In this document: positions 36,823 to 47,141 of the stretch, piece after piece | Layout of the letters: each line of letters opens with the position of its first letter | How positions within the stretch are numbered: position 1 is the stretch's first letter | Source of the DNA: Flammeovirga pectinis | GTDB lineage: Bacteria; Bacteroidota; Bacteroidia; Cytophagales; Flammeovirgaceae | Assembly: GCF_003970675.1 (NCBI RefSeq) | Contig: NZ_CP034562.1 | Location: forward strand, 4,862,501 to 4,926,500 | Direction: 5' to 3' | Length of the DNA stretch: 64,000 nt | Notes under the pieces: generated by a model | Databases searched by the model: none | The model's input: the letters and a program-made list of their open reading frames with translations, nothing else | What the model was told of the DNA's origin: nothing | Made by a program: the position numbers and the translations under genes

Positions 36823-39800
36823 CTATTCCTTGATAAACTTTTTGGTATGTAGTTTTCCTTTATCATCAATTAATTGAAGAATATAAATTCCTTTCTTAAG
36901 CGATGATATATCAATAGTATTATTACTGTTATCTAAAAGGTGTTTTTTACCATCTAGACTATATGCATTTAGATCAACTATTTGATTTTTAAAATTAGAA
37001 ATAGTCAATTTATTTGTAGCAGGGATAGGATAAATGCGTAATGTTTCTTCTAATTTTAGAGTAGAAGTACTTGCGATACTTCTTGCATTACTTGATTGAG
37101 GAACTAGCTCAATCCAATTTAAATTAAAACCACCTTGTCTAATATTTATTGCAATTTTACTGATAGGTTCAGTAATAGAAATTTGGTCAGAAACAGTAGA
37201 CCAAGTTTGCCATCCACCAGTACTGCCAATAGCAGTTTTAGCAAAGACTCCTCCGCCTCCAGCTTTTTCAAGTTGAATTTCTCCACCACTATTCATTGCT
37301 GCAAATCTATAGCTAACTTCATAGTTACCTGCAGGAATTTCTACATCGTAAACAGCCCAATCATTCTGGTCTGTATAGCCAATATTTTCACCACCTTCAC
37401 TACATGTTTCTTTCTGAAGCCCATCCATAATTGAATATGCTTCGGCTTCTATTCTGATAGGTGTTACATTATTTGGAATGTCAGTTATAGCAGTAAACTG
37501 AATCCAGTTAATATTAAATCCACCAGAAGGAATACCAATTGCTATATTTTGTTCTCCAGCAGTTAACTGAACAGTATCAGATACAGTTGTCCAAGTTTGC
37601 CATCCGCCGGTAGTTGGAATGGTAACACTTCCAAGAATTGTATTTCCACTGTTTTGCTCTAAGTTTAACTGTCCGCCACCATTATTACTAGCAACTCTAT
37701 ATTCTACTAAATAGCTTCCTGCTGTAGTTACATCTACATTGTATTTTAACCAATCGCCACTAGAAATATATCCAACATTTTGTCCGCCTTCACTACAAGT
37801 TTCTTTCTGAATACCTTCTGCATCAGAATAATTCTCTGCTTCTAATCTTCCAGGAAGCGTAGTAGTAACTACTTCTTGAGAAGAACCTTTGTCATAAACT
37901 CTAACATAATCTACTTCCATTCTTTGTGGCCAAATATTAGAATCGACACCTAAGGCTCCACCCCAATCTCCACCAACGGCAAGGTTTAAGATTAAATGGA
38001 AACGCTTATCAAAAGGCCATTCAGGAGAACCACCATGTTTTAAATGTGTAAAGTATTTTTCTCCATCAATAAAGAAATCCATTTTATCTTCTGTCCATTC
38101 TACAGAATACGAATGAAATTCTGACTGATAAGTAGATTTATCTATACTATTACTTAACTGTGTACCAATTCTATGGTTATAAGCTTCTGTATGAACGGTA
38201 CCATGTACTGTGTTTGGATCGTAACCTACATTTTCCATAATGTCTATTTCACCACTATCTGGCCATCCGCCATATTCCCAATCTGTAGGAAGCATCCAAA
38301 TGGCAGCCCAAGTACCTTTTCCTCCGGGTAGTTTAGCAGATACGTCAACACGGCCATACAACCAATCACCTTTATTTTTAGTCACTAATCTAGCAGAAGA
38401 ATATTCTATATTTTGATGCCAGTCTCTTCTTGCTTCAATAATTAAATGACCATTCTCTACACGAGCATTTTCTAAGCGATTTTCTGTATAGTTCTGTAAC
38501 TCATTATTACCGTATCCACCATTTCCTACATCATATCCCCATTTTGATGGATCTGGTAAACCTGTATAATTAAACTCATCAGACCAAATTAATTGAGGCT
38601 CATTAATATCTGGATCATTTACAGTAATTGATTGCTGATTTGTGATTGTTACAAGACCATCATTGTCTGTAGCTTTTATTTGATAATTGATGATAGTTCC
38701 ATCTACTTGAGCTGGAATAACACCACTATATACATCACCATTATTTGTTAAAACACTCACTTGATTATTCCATAAAATCTCTGCATTTACTACAGTACTA
38801 TTGTCTGTAATTGTAGCAGAAATAGTAATGTCATCAGTTGATTTAGGTGAAGTAGGAGTATTGTTTATAAGTGATATACTAGGAGGGATTTCAGTTATTA
38901 CGCTTGTTGCAGTAATATTATCAATATTAAAACCTCCTTGATCGATTACTAATTTAATATTTTGAATACCGCTGTTTAGAAGTACATCATTAGAAGAAAT
39001 AATAGACCAGCTTTGCCATCCATCAGTTGATGTAACATTAATTGTTTCTGTAATAGCAATGTCATCAACTTCTAAATGAAAACTACCTCCACCTTCGAAA
39101 GCTGCTATTTTAAAATCAAAATTATATGTACCTGATGTCGTTACATTCACTTGATAGTTTAACCATTCTCCAGCTTCTGTCCATCCAACATTAAAACCTC
39201 CATCTGTACAAACTTCAATATCTACAGCATCTGTTCTGTATTCGCCTCCTTGGTTTGTATCGTCTGTATCGTAAAAAGGAATAGACGGACAACCTTCATT
39301 ATAATTTTCTGCTTCGAAAGTACCTGGAAGTGTTACTACATTACCATTGTAAGCTTGGTGTGGAAGTTCGCATGGAAGACTTTCCATTTGGTAGTTAATA
39401 CTGAATTGTGAATTAGCATCCGTTTCATAGTTTCCACTTAAAGTATTGTACGTGAATGCATCAATTCTATTTTCTTCTGGTACAAATGTGTAATAACGAA
39501 GGGTAGTTCCTTTATCATCATCACATTGGTAATCCGTCATTATACAGTTTACAGTATTTCCAGAAGGAGATGTTTCTGTCCAGTATTCTTCTCTTGAACA
39601 AGAATGACCACAGATAGCTAAAAAGAGATTATCATGTTGTTTAATTACATCATTGATTAAGCCTCTTTCTTCAAAGAAATCATGCGTAATAAAAATAGCT
39701 CTTCTATCAGCATATTGATTTAAGATATCATTTGCCCAATTAATTGAGGGAAGGTCGTAGTCTCCAATGTAATTATCGTGTGTTTGAAGAGTAACAACAA

Positions 39801-40248
39801 TAAAGTCCATTCCTGCTTCAGAAAACAGGTAATAGGCATTTTCCATTCCGTTAAAATTGCCTCCATAAGTAGGTGTTCCAATAAATTCACTTTCTGGAAA
39901 ATATTGATTAAATCTATCTAATTGAGGATCGTGATTTCCTTGACAAGGTGCATACGGCATTCCATTATCTTTAAATAGATCGTATGCACTACGTACCCTT
40001 TGCCATTGTCCATAATCACCCCATTGTGTCATGTCGCCAAGCGAGGCCACAAAAGATAGATTTAAGTCTTGTCTTTGTTCAACGTACCAACCTGTAAGAC
40101 CCATTAATTTCCAGGCATCGCTATCGAATTCCGATAGGTTTTGTGTATCTGGAATTGTACCAAATGTAAAATTTTGTGCATTTACATTGGAACATAAGAA
40201 CAGTAACACAATGAGTAGTTGATTTTTTAGTTTTGTAGTGTGTTTCAT
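36823..40248 (-). CDS. Secreted phosphoesterase-GH16 fusion with three CBM6 modules and T9SS sorting domain
   Basis: 1141 residues. Order: signal peptide (1-25); calcineurin-like metallophosphoesterase (about 26-290: FGTIPDTQN, SLGDMTQWGDY, QGNHDPQ, ITHDFFEERG, CGHSCSR); CBM6 (about 308-450); Ig-like (455-545); GH16 laminarinase (about 552-786, catalytic GEIDIMENVG near 667); two more CBM6 (800-925, 933-1050, each with KETCSEGG...GY); type A sorting domain (1072-1141, YPIPATNKLTIS). GH16 with the ExDxxE motif hydrolyses beta-1,3-glucans such as laminarin. The role of the phosphoesterase is unknown. Second gene of a two-gene operon, 67 bases after its partner. Confidence 0.93.
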   Translation of the reverse strand: MKHTTKLKNQLLIVLLFLCSNVNAQNFTFGTIPDTQNLSEFDSDAWKLMGLTGWYVEQRQDLNLSFVASLGDMTQWGDYGQWQRVRSAYDLFKDNGMPYAPCQGNHDPQLDRFNQYFPESEFIGTPTYGGNFNGMENAYYLFSEAGMDFIVVTLQTHDNYIGDYDLPSINWANDILNQYADRRAIFITHDFFEERGLINDVIKQHDNLFLAICGHSCSREEYWTETSPSGNTVNCIMTDYQCDDDKGTTLRYYTFVPEENRIDAFTYNTLSGNYETDANSQFSINYQMESLPCELPHQAYNGNVVTLPGTFEAENYNEGCPSIPFYDTDDTNQGGEYRTDAVDIEVCTDGGFNVGWTEAGEWLNYQVNVTTSGTYNFDFKIAAFEGGGSFHLEVDDIAITETINVTSTDGWQSWSIISSNDVLLNSGIQNIKLVIDQGGFNIDNITATSVITEIPPSISLINNTPTSPKSTDDITISATITDNSTVVNAEILWNNQVSVLTNNGDVYSGVIPAQVDGTIINYQIKATDNDGLVTITNQQSITVNDPDINEPQLIWSDEFNYTGLPDPSKWGYDVGNGGYGNNELQNYTENRLENARVENGHLIIEARRDWHQNIEYSSARLVTKNKGDWLYGRVDVSAKLPGGKGTWAAIWMLPTDWEYGGWPDSGEIDIMENVGYDPNTVHGTVHTEAYNHRIGTQLSNSIDKSTYQSEFHSYSVEWTEDKMDFFIDGEKYFTHLKHGGSPEWPFDKRFHLILNLAVGGDWGGALGVDSNIWPQRMEVDYVRVYDKGSSQEVVTTTLPGRLEAENYSDAEGIQKETCSEGGQNVGYISSGDWLKYNVDVTTAGSYLVEYRVASNNGGGQLNLEQNSGNTILGSVTIPTTGGWQTWTTVSDTVQLTAGEQNIAIGIPSGGFNINWIQFTAITDIPNNVTPIRIEAEAYSIMDGLQKETCSEGGENIGYTDQNDWAVYDVEIPAGNYEVSYRFAAMNSGGEIQLEKAGGGGVFAKTAIGSTGGWQTWSTVSDQISITEPISKIAINIRQGGFNLNWIELVPQSSNARSIASTSTLKLEETLRIYPIPATNKLTISNFKNQIVDLNAYSLDGKKHLLDNSNNTIDISSLKKGIYILQLIDDKGKLHTKKFIKE

Positions 40249-40315
40249 TTAGATGTATAGATTAGATAATAAATGAGGCAGAGTTAATAACTCCACCTCA
40301 AATAATAGTTAGCAC

Positions 40316-43300
40316 TTATTTTTTTATAAATTTTATTGATTTAGAATGTTCAACTCCATTTAGCTGAATGAAGTAAATTCCCGTTTTCAGATTGCTGATT
40401 AGAATATCAACCATTAACTCGCTGTCAATATTTTGGCTGAATTGTATTTTACCATCAATATTAAATACGGTAAGTTGAGAGAAATTTTGAAGTTCTCCAT
40501 TTAAAGTAATAATGTTAGTGGCAGGGTTAGGATATGCATTTATTGTAATTTCTTGTTCTAGGGCAAGAGCACTTTCATTTAATCTAGCATTTGATCCAGA
40601 GGTTGCATAATGAATTTCATCTAATACAATTTCTAAATCAGAACTTGGTGTATTGCCTGGGGTTTCACCAATTATAAATGGTCTAATTACTTCTGATAAG
40701 TTATCTACAATATCATTTAAAGGAATTTCAACATCATGCCATTGTCCATCTCGAACAAGTCCATAAACATTTTCACCTCTTCCAAATTGTACTTCTCGTC
40801 CACCAGTACGTGTCCATGTATGAATTCTGAAAGGTTCTGAAGAGTTTGTTTTTGCTTTAAATCTTAATGTACCACCATTGTAATTACTTAGGTTTAGTAC
40901 ATCCGAGCTATTAAAACCTAATCCAGACCATGTATTTGCTGGCATTGTAAAATTTAATGCAGAATCGCCATAAACACTAGCTTCAGCATTAAGTAGAACA
41001 TCACTTCCAGACCAAACCCAAAGTTCTGCATCTACTCCGTAGGCCAAAGTTTTGGCTGTTTCTGTGCCATCTTCATAGATACCAAATTTTGGTGCAGGAA
41101 TTGGATTTGCATATCCAGGACCACTACTTACAGCACCAATACCATCAATTGCATATACTCTTACATAATCTATTAGCATTTCTCTTTCCGAACCGGGAGT
41201 TGGTAGAGCGGTAACATTTGCCGCATTATTTTCTCCATTATCTGGATTGAAAGGAAACCAACCTCCAACGGCTAAGTTCATGATTACATAAAAGCTATCA
41301 TCAGAGAAAAATTCATTTTGGAAAGTAGGATTATTTGGATCGTTATCAATACGTAACATCTCATATTCTGTAGATGGAATAGGTTCTCCATTAGAATCAG
41401 TTTGTAAGATTGTTGTACGAATGTAATCTGGTGTCCAATATAAGCGATAAACAAAAAATGCTTCGTGCGCTTGTTTGCCAGATTGCTCTCCTGTATAATA
41501 AGAAAAAGCATCTTCATTACCCCATTGTAAATTAGCATCTACACCGGCCGCTTCAGCTCTCCAGAAAATATTTGATTTTACTTCTTCGTTTACATCTTTT
41601 TCAATTGCTTTTGCTCCAGCTTCAAGAATATCAATTTCTCCGGTATATGGCCAGTTATTTCGTGTATGTAACATCCAGAATGCAGGCCATAAACCATTGT
41701 TCATATCAGGAAGTTTAATACTAGCTTCTACCACACCGTAATTAATATTTACTTTTTCTCTAGACATTACTTTACCAGATGTAAAATCACGGTCCATGAG
41801 CGTTTCTTTACGAGCGGTAAGTACAAGTTTACCGTTTTCAACACTTACATTTTCATTTCTATTTGTGTAGGCTTGTAGCTCTTGATTTCCAAAACTACAA
41901 TTGCCAATATCACAGCCATTAGAGTTTTCCATAACCCAATTATTAGGGTCTAAAGAATTGCCGTTAAATTGATCTTCCCATAGCAATGTAAGTTCTCCAT
42001 TTCCAATTGGTTTTGCAGTCACAACAATTGGGGCAGATGTACTCAAATTACCATCTTCTGTAATAGCTGTTATTGTTGCATTACCTTCAGAAATACCCAT
42101 TATCGTACCATCTTGAGTTACAGTAACAATAGCAGTATTAGAAGATGACCAATTGATATTTTTATTGGTAGCATCCTGTGGTAGTATTCTTGGTGAAAGC
42201 GTAAACGAAGCATTTTCTTCAATTGTGATTTCATTTTTTTCTTGTAGATCAAAAAGACTGATTGAAGAAACAGGAACATTACTATTTTCTAAAACTACAG
42301 TACAACTAGCAGATAATTGATTAGAACTAACTGCAGTAATTGTAGCTTCACCAAAATTAATAAAGTTTATAATTCCTGTTTGGTCTACAGTTACAATATT
42401 CTCATCCGAAGAACTCCAAACAATTGTTTTGTCTGTTGTATTGTTAGGAAGAATTGTAGTTGTAAGCTGATATGAAGTATTTAAAGCTACATCAGTCGGA
42501 CAGTTATTTATCGTTACTGATGTTGCTGGAATGGTAGGGTTTAGTGATTCAATTTTAATCCAATTGATATTAAAACCACCTGTGGAAGTAAAAATTGCTA
42601 ATTCAGAAATAGCATTTTCAATAGTAATTTCTTGTTCAATATCTACCCAAGATTGCCATCCGCCAGTACCATTAAAAGTAACTTGACCAAATACATTTGT
42701 TCCTCCAGCTTCTTCTATCTGAATCGTACCTCCATTTACAGCACTCGCAATTCTATAGGTAATTTTATATGTACATGCAGGAATGTTTACATTCCAAACA
42801 AGCCAATCGCCAGCATCAATCCAACCAACATTTTGACCACCATTTGTATCGGTAGTATTTTCTACTTGAACGTCTAAACTGGCAGTATATGTTTCAGCTT
42901 CTATTAACGTAGAAAAATTACAACTTATAGAATTGTCTGCTTCTACATTTATTGTTGCTGAAGCTGATATATTTCCATCATTTGAAATCACAGAGATGAT
43001 TGCCGTTCCTTCTGAAATTGCTGTAACAAGACCACTTTGATTGACTGATGCTATTGCAGTATTTGAACTACTCCAAGTAACTGATTTGTCTGTAGCATTT
43101 TCTGGTAAAACTGTCGCTGTAAGTATTGTGCTATTTCCTTCTATTAGTGTTTCCGTTATTGTATTTAGGTTGATAGTAGAAACATTAATGATAGGATTTT
43201 GAACAGTAACTGTACAGGTAGCATTCAATTGATTACTTGTTGTTCCTGTAATTACTGCCGTTCCTCTACTTATTGCAGTAATAAAACCATTCTGATCTAC

Positions 43301-45220
43301 AGTTGCAATGGTAGGGTTAGAAGATGCCCAAACAATACTTTTGTCCGTTGTATTTGTAGGCAGAATATTAGCAGTTATTGTTTGCTGTTCTCCAATAATT
43401 AAATCAATTGATGAAGTAGATAATACAATACTATTTGGAGTAATAACTGTATTTTCTTCTTTACTTTTTATTTTGATCCAATTGATATTGTATCCACCAT
43501 TAGGAGCATGAATTGATAAAGATGTGATTGCTTCAGAAATAGTCACTTCTTCTGTTATATCAGCCCAATTTTGCCACCCTGATGTTTGTGTAATTTGAGA
43601 ACTAGAAAGTAAAGTATTTTCATTTTTAAGTTCTAAAATGCCGCCACCATCAAGACTTGCTACTCTAAAAGTGACTTCATAAGTACAGGCAGGTAATTCG
43701 ATATCATATTGTATCCAATCACCAGCATCAATCCAACCAACATTTTGTCCACCTCCAATATCAGTGGTAGCTTCTAATTGGATACCATTCATTGTAGCAA
43801 AATTTTCAGCTTCAAGTTGGCTATCTATATCACAAGTTGGTTGTATTCTGTTTACTATAGTAACATTACAAGTAGCAGAGAAATTACCATCTACAGTAGT
43901 AGCTGTAATAATAGAATTACCTGCTTGAGTTGCTGTTATTGTTCCATTATCAACAGTAGCTGCAGTTGTACTTGCCGACCATATTACTGCTTTATTAGAA
44001 GCATCTGTTGGAAGAACTTCAGTAAAAATAGTCAGCTGATCTCCAACATATAAAGTAACATTTGATGTATTTACTGTAACACCCGTTACGTTAACTGTGT
44101 TACCAACATCACCCATTGGAGGGTCAGGAAATTGAGCTTTTAAATTGTTGTAAATGTCTGCAACATCATAAAAAGCTTCTTTTGGTTGGCGTTCAATAGT
44201 AGTAATACCAAACCATTCCTCATTATTAAAATTATCTTGAGGGAATGAACCCGGTAAATCTACATTTCCAACATCGTGGGTGGCAGGGCTACCTGTTTTG
44301 TTCCATCCATCTGTAAATTGGAAAAGAGTAATACCTAATCCACAATCAATAATTTTTTTACCATCTTCTGGGTTAACAGCTGTAAGTACTTGAGAAAGTA
44401 TTTCTTTCATATCAGCAGCATGCATACCTTGGTTTTCTGCCATAATTCTCACATCATAGCTATCTGCTCCTGCTTCTGATAAGTAAGCACCTTTTACTCT
44501 ACCTTGTGCATTAAAAGAATACCAAAAATCCCAAATTGCACCACTCGAACCAGTCCATCTGTAAACGTTCATTCCCCAAACATCTACATCAGGAGCTACT
44601 TCGATAGGGTCTCCCCACATATCACCATATTTAGTTGGCTTTTCACCGTGTGCAGTAGAAATAGGATGATGAGGATCGACAGCTTTAACACTGGCTGCTG
44701 CATTTTGAAGTGCATTAAACCATTCCATTGGACCTCCATCAAACCAACCACCTTCTGCAGATGGGTAAGTATGGTAATTGTATTCGTTACCAAATTCCCA
44801 CATCAATATAGCGGGGTGATCTTTGTATTGGTTTACATATTCGATGTAAGTACCATCTACAATTTTATACGGGTGACTTGGATCAGAATAGCCAAAACCC
44901 ATTATAATTCGAATACCGCCTGCTGCAAGTTTATCAATTACATTATTCTCTAGAATAGGAGCATAAGTACGAATTGTATTAATACCTGCTTGTTGCATTA
45001 AAGCAATATCAGTATCGATATTTTCCCATGTAGGCGATGTACCTCCTTTTGGAATAGGTAGGTAACAGACACCTCTAATAATATATCTCTGGTTATTAAC
45101 ATAGAGACGGGCATCTTGGTTTTCGTTCCGGATTTCAACATGGTTCTGCCCAAAAACGTGCATAGAGAGAAGTGTGCTTAGTAGTATACTAAGACAAAAA
45201 AATAGTTTTTGTTTTTTCAT
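40316..45220 (-). CDS. Secreted dual-catalytic glucanase: clan GH-A domain plus GH16, with CBM6, BIG2 and T9SS sorting domain
   Basis: 1634 residues. Signal peptide (1-25); a TIM-barrel hydrolase of clan GH-A (about 26-365: RGVCYLPIPKGG, acid/base in WEFGNEYN, nucleophile in YLSEAGADS), nearest GH2/GH5/GH72-like; BIG2 (377-); CBM6 (468-); two BIG2 (593-, 677-); CBM6 (773-); two BIG2 (897-, 980-); GH16 (about 1080-1357, GEIDILEAG near 1194); a galactose-binding-like beta-sandwich (1373-1540); type A sorting domain (1553-1634, YPNPATNIITL). It probably combines endo-beta-1,3-glucanase with a second glucan activity on one chain. First gene of the operon. Confidence 0.92.
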   Translation of the reverse strand: MKKQKLFFCLSILLSTLLSMHVFGQNHVEIRNENQDARLYVNNQRYIIRGVCYLPIPKGGTSPTWENIDTDIALMQQAGINTIRTYAPILENNVIDKLAAGGIRIIMGFGYSDPSHPYKIVDGTYIEYVNQYKDHPAILMWEFGNEYNYHTYPSAEGGWFDGGPMEWFNALQNAAASVKAVDPHHPISTAHGEKPTKYGDMWGDPIEVAPDVDVWGMNVYRWTGSSGAIWDFWYSFNAQGRVKGAYLSEAGADSYDVRIMAENQGMHAADMKEILSQVLTAVNPEDGKKIIDCGLGITLFQFTDGWNKTGSPATHDVGNVDLPGSFPQDNFNNEEWFGITTIERQPKEAFYDVADIYNNLKAQFPDPPMGDVGNTVNVTGVTVNTSNVTLYVGDQLTIFTEVLPTDASNKAVIWSASTTAATVDNGTITATQAGNSIITATTVDGNFSATCNVTIVNRIQPTCDIDSQLEAENFATMNGIQLEATTDIGGGQNVGWIDAGDWIQYDIELPACTYEVTFRVASLDGGGILELKNENTLLSSSQITQTSGWQNWADITEEVTISEAITSLSIHAPNGGYNINWIKIKSKEENTVITPNSIVLSTSSIDLIIGEQQTITANILPTNTTDKSIVWASSNPTIATVDQNGFITAISRGTAVITGTTSNQLNATCTVTVQNPIINVSTINLNTITETLIEGNSTILTATVLPENATDKSVTWSSSNTAIASVNQSGLVTAISEGTAIISVISNDGNISASATINVEADNSISCNFSTLIEAETYTASLDVQVENTTDTNGGQNVGWIDAGDWLVWNVNIPACTYKITYRIASAVNGGTIQIEEAGGTNVFGQVTFNGTGGWQSWVDIEQEITIENAISELAIFTSTGGFNINWIKIESLNPTIPATSVTINNCPTDVALNTSYQLTTTILPNNTTDKTIVWSSSDENIVTVDQTGIINFINFGEATITAVSSNQLSASCTVVLENSNVPVSSISLFDLQEKNEITIEENASFTLSPRILPQDATNKNINWSSSNTAIVTVTQDGTIMGISEGNATITAITEDGNLSTSAPIVVTAKPIGNGELTLLWEDQFNGNSLDPNNWVMENSNGCDIGNCSFGNQELQAYTNRNENVSVENGKLVLTARKETLMDRDFTSGKVMSREKVNINYGVVEASIKLPDMNNGLWPAFWMLHTRNNWPYTGEIDILEAGAKAIEKDVNEEVKSNIFWRAEAAGVDANLQWGNEDAFSYYTGEQSGKQAHEAFFVYRLYWTPDYIRTTILQTDSNGEPIPSTEYEMLRIDNDPNNPTFQNEFFSDDSFYVIMNLAVGGWFPFNPDNGENNAANVTALPTPGSEREMLIDYVRVYAIDGIGAVSSGPGYANPIPAPKFGIYEDGTETAKTLAYGVDAELWVWSGSDVLLNAEASVYGDSALNFTMPANTWSGLGFNSSDVLNLSNYNGGTLRFKAKTNSSEPFRIHTWTRTGGREVQFGRGENVYGLVRDGQWHDVEIPLNDIVDNLSEVIRPFIIGETPGNTPSSDLEIVLDEIHYATSGSNARLNESALALEQEITINAYPNPATNIITLNGELQNFSQLTVFNIDGKIQFSQNIDSELMVDILISNLKTGIYFIQLNGVEHSKSIKFIKK

Positions 45221-45330
45221 TTCAAATTAATTAGTAGATATATAAGTTTTTAGGATAGCTGGTCCTAAGCTGTAAAATAGTATTGGGAGTACTCCAATTT
45301 TACGTTACTTCAAGTGATTTTGAATAAGTT

Positions 45331-45346
45331 GTTATTTACAAATAAC
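45331..45346. promoter_or_regulatory. Palindrome upstream of the glucanase operon, possible operator
   Basis: GTTATTTACAAATAAC has perfect 7-base arms around a 2-base centre, about 110 bases before the glucanase ATG. Confidence 0.35.
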
Positions 45347-45819
45347 GATATGTACACAACACATAACGGTTGCGTTGTAATAGAAAGATAAGCCTCAAGT
45401 TTAGATAGAGGAGACTTGTTTAGAAAGAAGATTTTAAAAAGGAAGCGTGATTTTACTATTCAATTGGTTAGAAAGAAGTAATAGTATTATTTACATCATA
45501 GTTATTTTTTGACTTTTTCAATTATAGCTTAAGCCAAACTTACAATTATTAAGTGTAGAAAAGCAAATTATTAATTATTGATGCTTTTGGCTATTTCCAT
45601 TTAAAAAAAATATTGTAACAGATTGATTTACAGTACTACTTAAGCTCTTATGTAATGTGTTGATAAAAAATATCAATCATTTAAAAAAAATGAATTTTAA
45701 CAGTAGAACGTAATAATGATGCATTGGTAATGTCTGATATTTCCACCAATACGACATAATACAGCAGGTTATCTTACTCAAAATAAATAGAATAAATGCC
45801 TTATTATCTCTAATTGAAT

Positions 45820-45850
45820 TTTGTCTATAGCATTCAAGGGTGCATCTTTG
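45820..45850 (+). promoter_or_regulatory. Promoter of the GlmU-like gene
   Basis: TTTG (45820-45823), 19 bases, then CATCTTTG (45843-45850; one mismatch from TAnnTTTG), about 53 bases before the ATG. Confidence 0.6.
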
Positions 45851-45903
45851 CCCCATAATCGCACTATACAAATAGTGTTTGTCCGTTAGATTATCATCAT
45901 ATC

Positions 45904-47091
45904 ATGAACATTATATTATTCGACAATCCTACTCTTAGGGTACAACTATTACCATTTACATTTATACGTCCTGTTGCAGATATACGTGTAGGGATATTTA
46001 AAATTTATGAAAAGTGGGAACGTGCATTAAAGTGTGAGGTTTCTTTTTTAACAGAAGATTATCTACAAGGAAAGTTTCCTGTAAAACATGGTAGTGATCA
46101 ATATTATATTAATGGTTCACTTTGTCCAAACCCTTCTATTTTAAAAAGAATTGAAGAGTTAAAGGAAGGACAAGGGTTAGTTTGTGGAAAGGAAGTATTG
46201 GTTTTACATACTAGTACTAATTATTCTAAGATGACTGACGACCCAGAAGAATTTGAAAAAATTGAAGTTCCTTTAGAAGAGGTTAGTTTAATTCAGCATC
46301 CTTGGGATATATTTACGCATAACAGGGAGCAAATTATTCTAGATTTTGATGAAGTAACTAGAGGACGAATTAGTCATCATATAGAAGATCCTCATACGGT
46401 TGTTTATGGTAGAGCTAATATCTTTGTAGAGGAAGGAGTAGAAGTAAGAGCTGCTATTCTAAATGCTCAGAAAGGGCCCATTTATATTGGTAAAAATGCT
46501 GTAATAGAAGAAGGTGTAATTATTCAGGGTACTTGTGCAATAGGAGAGGGAACTCGAATTAACATGGGTGCAAAAATTAGAGAAGATTGTTCTTTTGGAC
46601 CTCATTGTAAGGTAGGTGGAGAGATCAATAATTCTGTAATATTTGGCTACTCTAATAAAGCCCATGACGGGTTTTTAGGAAATTCTGTAGTTGGAGAGTG
46701 GTGTAACTTAGGAGCAGATACTAATACATCAAACTTAAAAAATAACTACGGGCCTGTAAGAATCTGGAGTTACGAAAAAAGTGAGTATGTAAGTACACAA
46801 CAACAATTTTGTGGAATGATGATGGCAGATTATTGTAAAGCAGGTATTAATACAATGTTTAATACTGGTACAGTAGTAGGCGTAAGTGCTCATATTTTTG
46901 GTGGTGGTTTTCCGCCAAAACATATTCCATCTTTTGCTTGGGGTGCTATTGATTCTAAAGATGTAGCCCAACTAGATAAAATGGTTGAAATTGCAGAACG
47001 TGTTTTTGCTCGTAGAAAAGCCGATTTCACAGTACATGATCGTCAGATTTTACAAAAAGTATTTGAACTGAGTAAGTTCGATAGAGAATAA
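45904..47091 (+). CDS. GlmU-like sugar nucleotidyltransferase with left-handed beta-helix
   Basis: A 395-residue protein of the Bacteroidota GlmU-like group. The N-terminal part starts MNIILFDNPTLRVQLLPFTF, a degenerate nucleotidyltransferase region. From about 190 the hexapeptide repeats of a left-handed beta-helix are clear (GPIYIGKNAVIEEGVIIQGT, AIGEGTRINMGAKIREDCSF). It probably makes a nucleotide-activated sugar or acetylates an amino sugar; the substrate is unknown. It has its own promoter and terminator. Confidence 0.85.
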   Translation: MNIILFDNPTLRVQLLPFTFIRPVADIRVGIFKIYEKWERALKCEVSFLTEDYLQGKFPVKHGSDQYYINGSLCPNPSILKRIEELKEGQGLVCGKEVLVLHTSTNYSKMTDDPEEFEKIEVPLEEVSLIQHPWDIFTHNREQIILDFDEVTRGRISHHIEDPHTVVYGRANIFVEEGVEVRAAILNAQKGPIYIGKNAVIEEGVIIQGTCAIGEGTRINMGAKIREDCSFGPHCKVGGEINNSVIFGYSNKAHDGFLGNSVVGEWCNLGADTNTSNLKNNYGPVRIWSYEKSEYVSTQQQFCGMMMADYCKAGINTMFNTGTVVGVSAHIFGGGFPPKHIPSFAWGAIDSKDVAQLDKMVEIAERVFARRKADFTVHDRQILQKVFELSKFDRE

Positions 47092-47096
47092 ATATT

Positions 47097-47131
47097 GAAG
47101 AGTTGGTAATTAGTTATCAACTCTTTTTTTA
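47097..47131 (+). terminator. Intrinsic terminator after the GlmU-like gene
   Basis: AGAGTTGGTAA / TTATCAACTCT stem followed by TTTTTTTA. Confidence 0.92.
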
Positions 47132-47141
47132 TACATACACC

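Larger units (their letters stand above)
45221..45903. other. Divergent intergenic region between glucanase operon and nucleotidyltransferase
   Basis: 683 bases, with no credible gene on either strand. It holds a palindrome GTTATTT-AC-AAATAAC at 45331-45346, a small GGATAGC/GCTGGTCCT-type imperfect hairpin near 45251, and the promoter of the plus-strand gene at 45820-45850. Confidence 0.7.

Noticed and set aside
42260-44110. Periodic repeats in the giant glucanase as a CRISPR-like array
   Set aside because: The periodicity comes from BIG2 and CBM6 protein domains in frame; there are no short identical repeats with spacers.
45677-45871. Minus-strand frame of 64 codons upstream of the GlmU-like gene
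   Set aside because: Odd composition (many Cys, Tyr, Met), no ribosome site and overlap with the promoter of the divergent gene.
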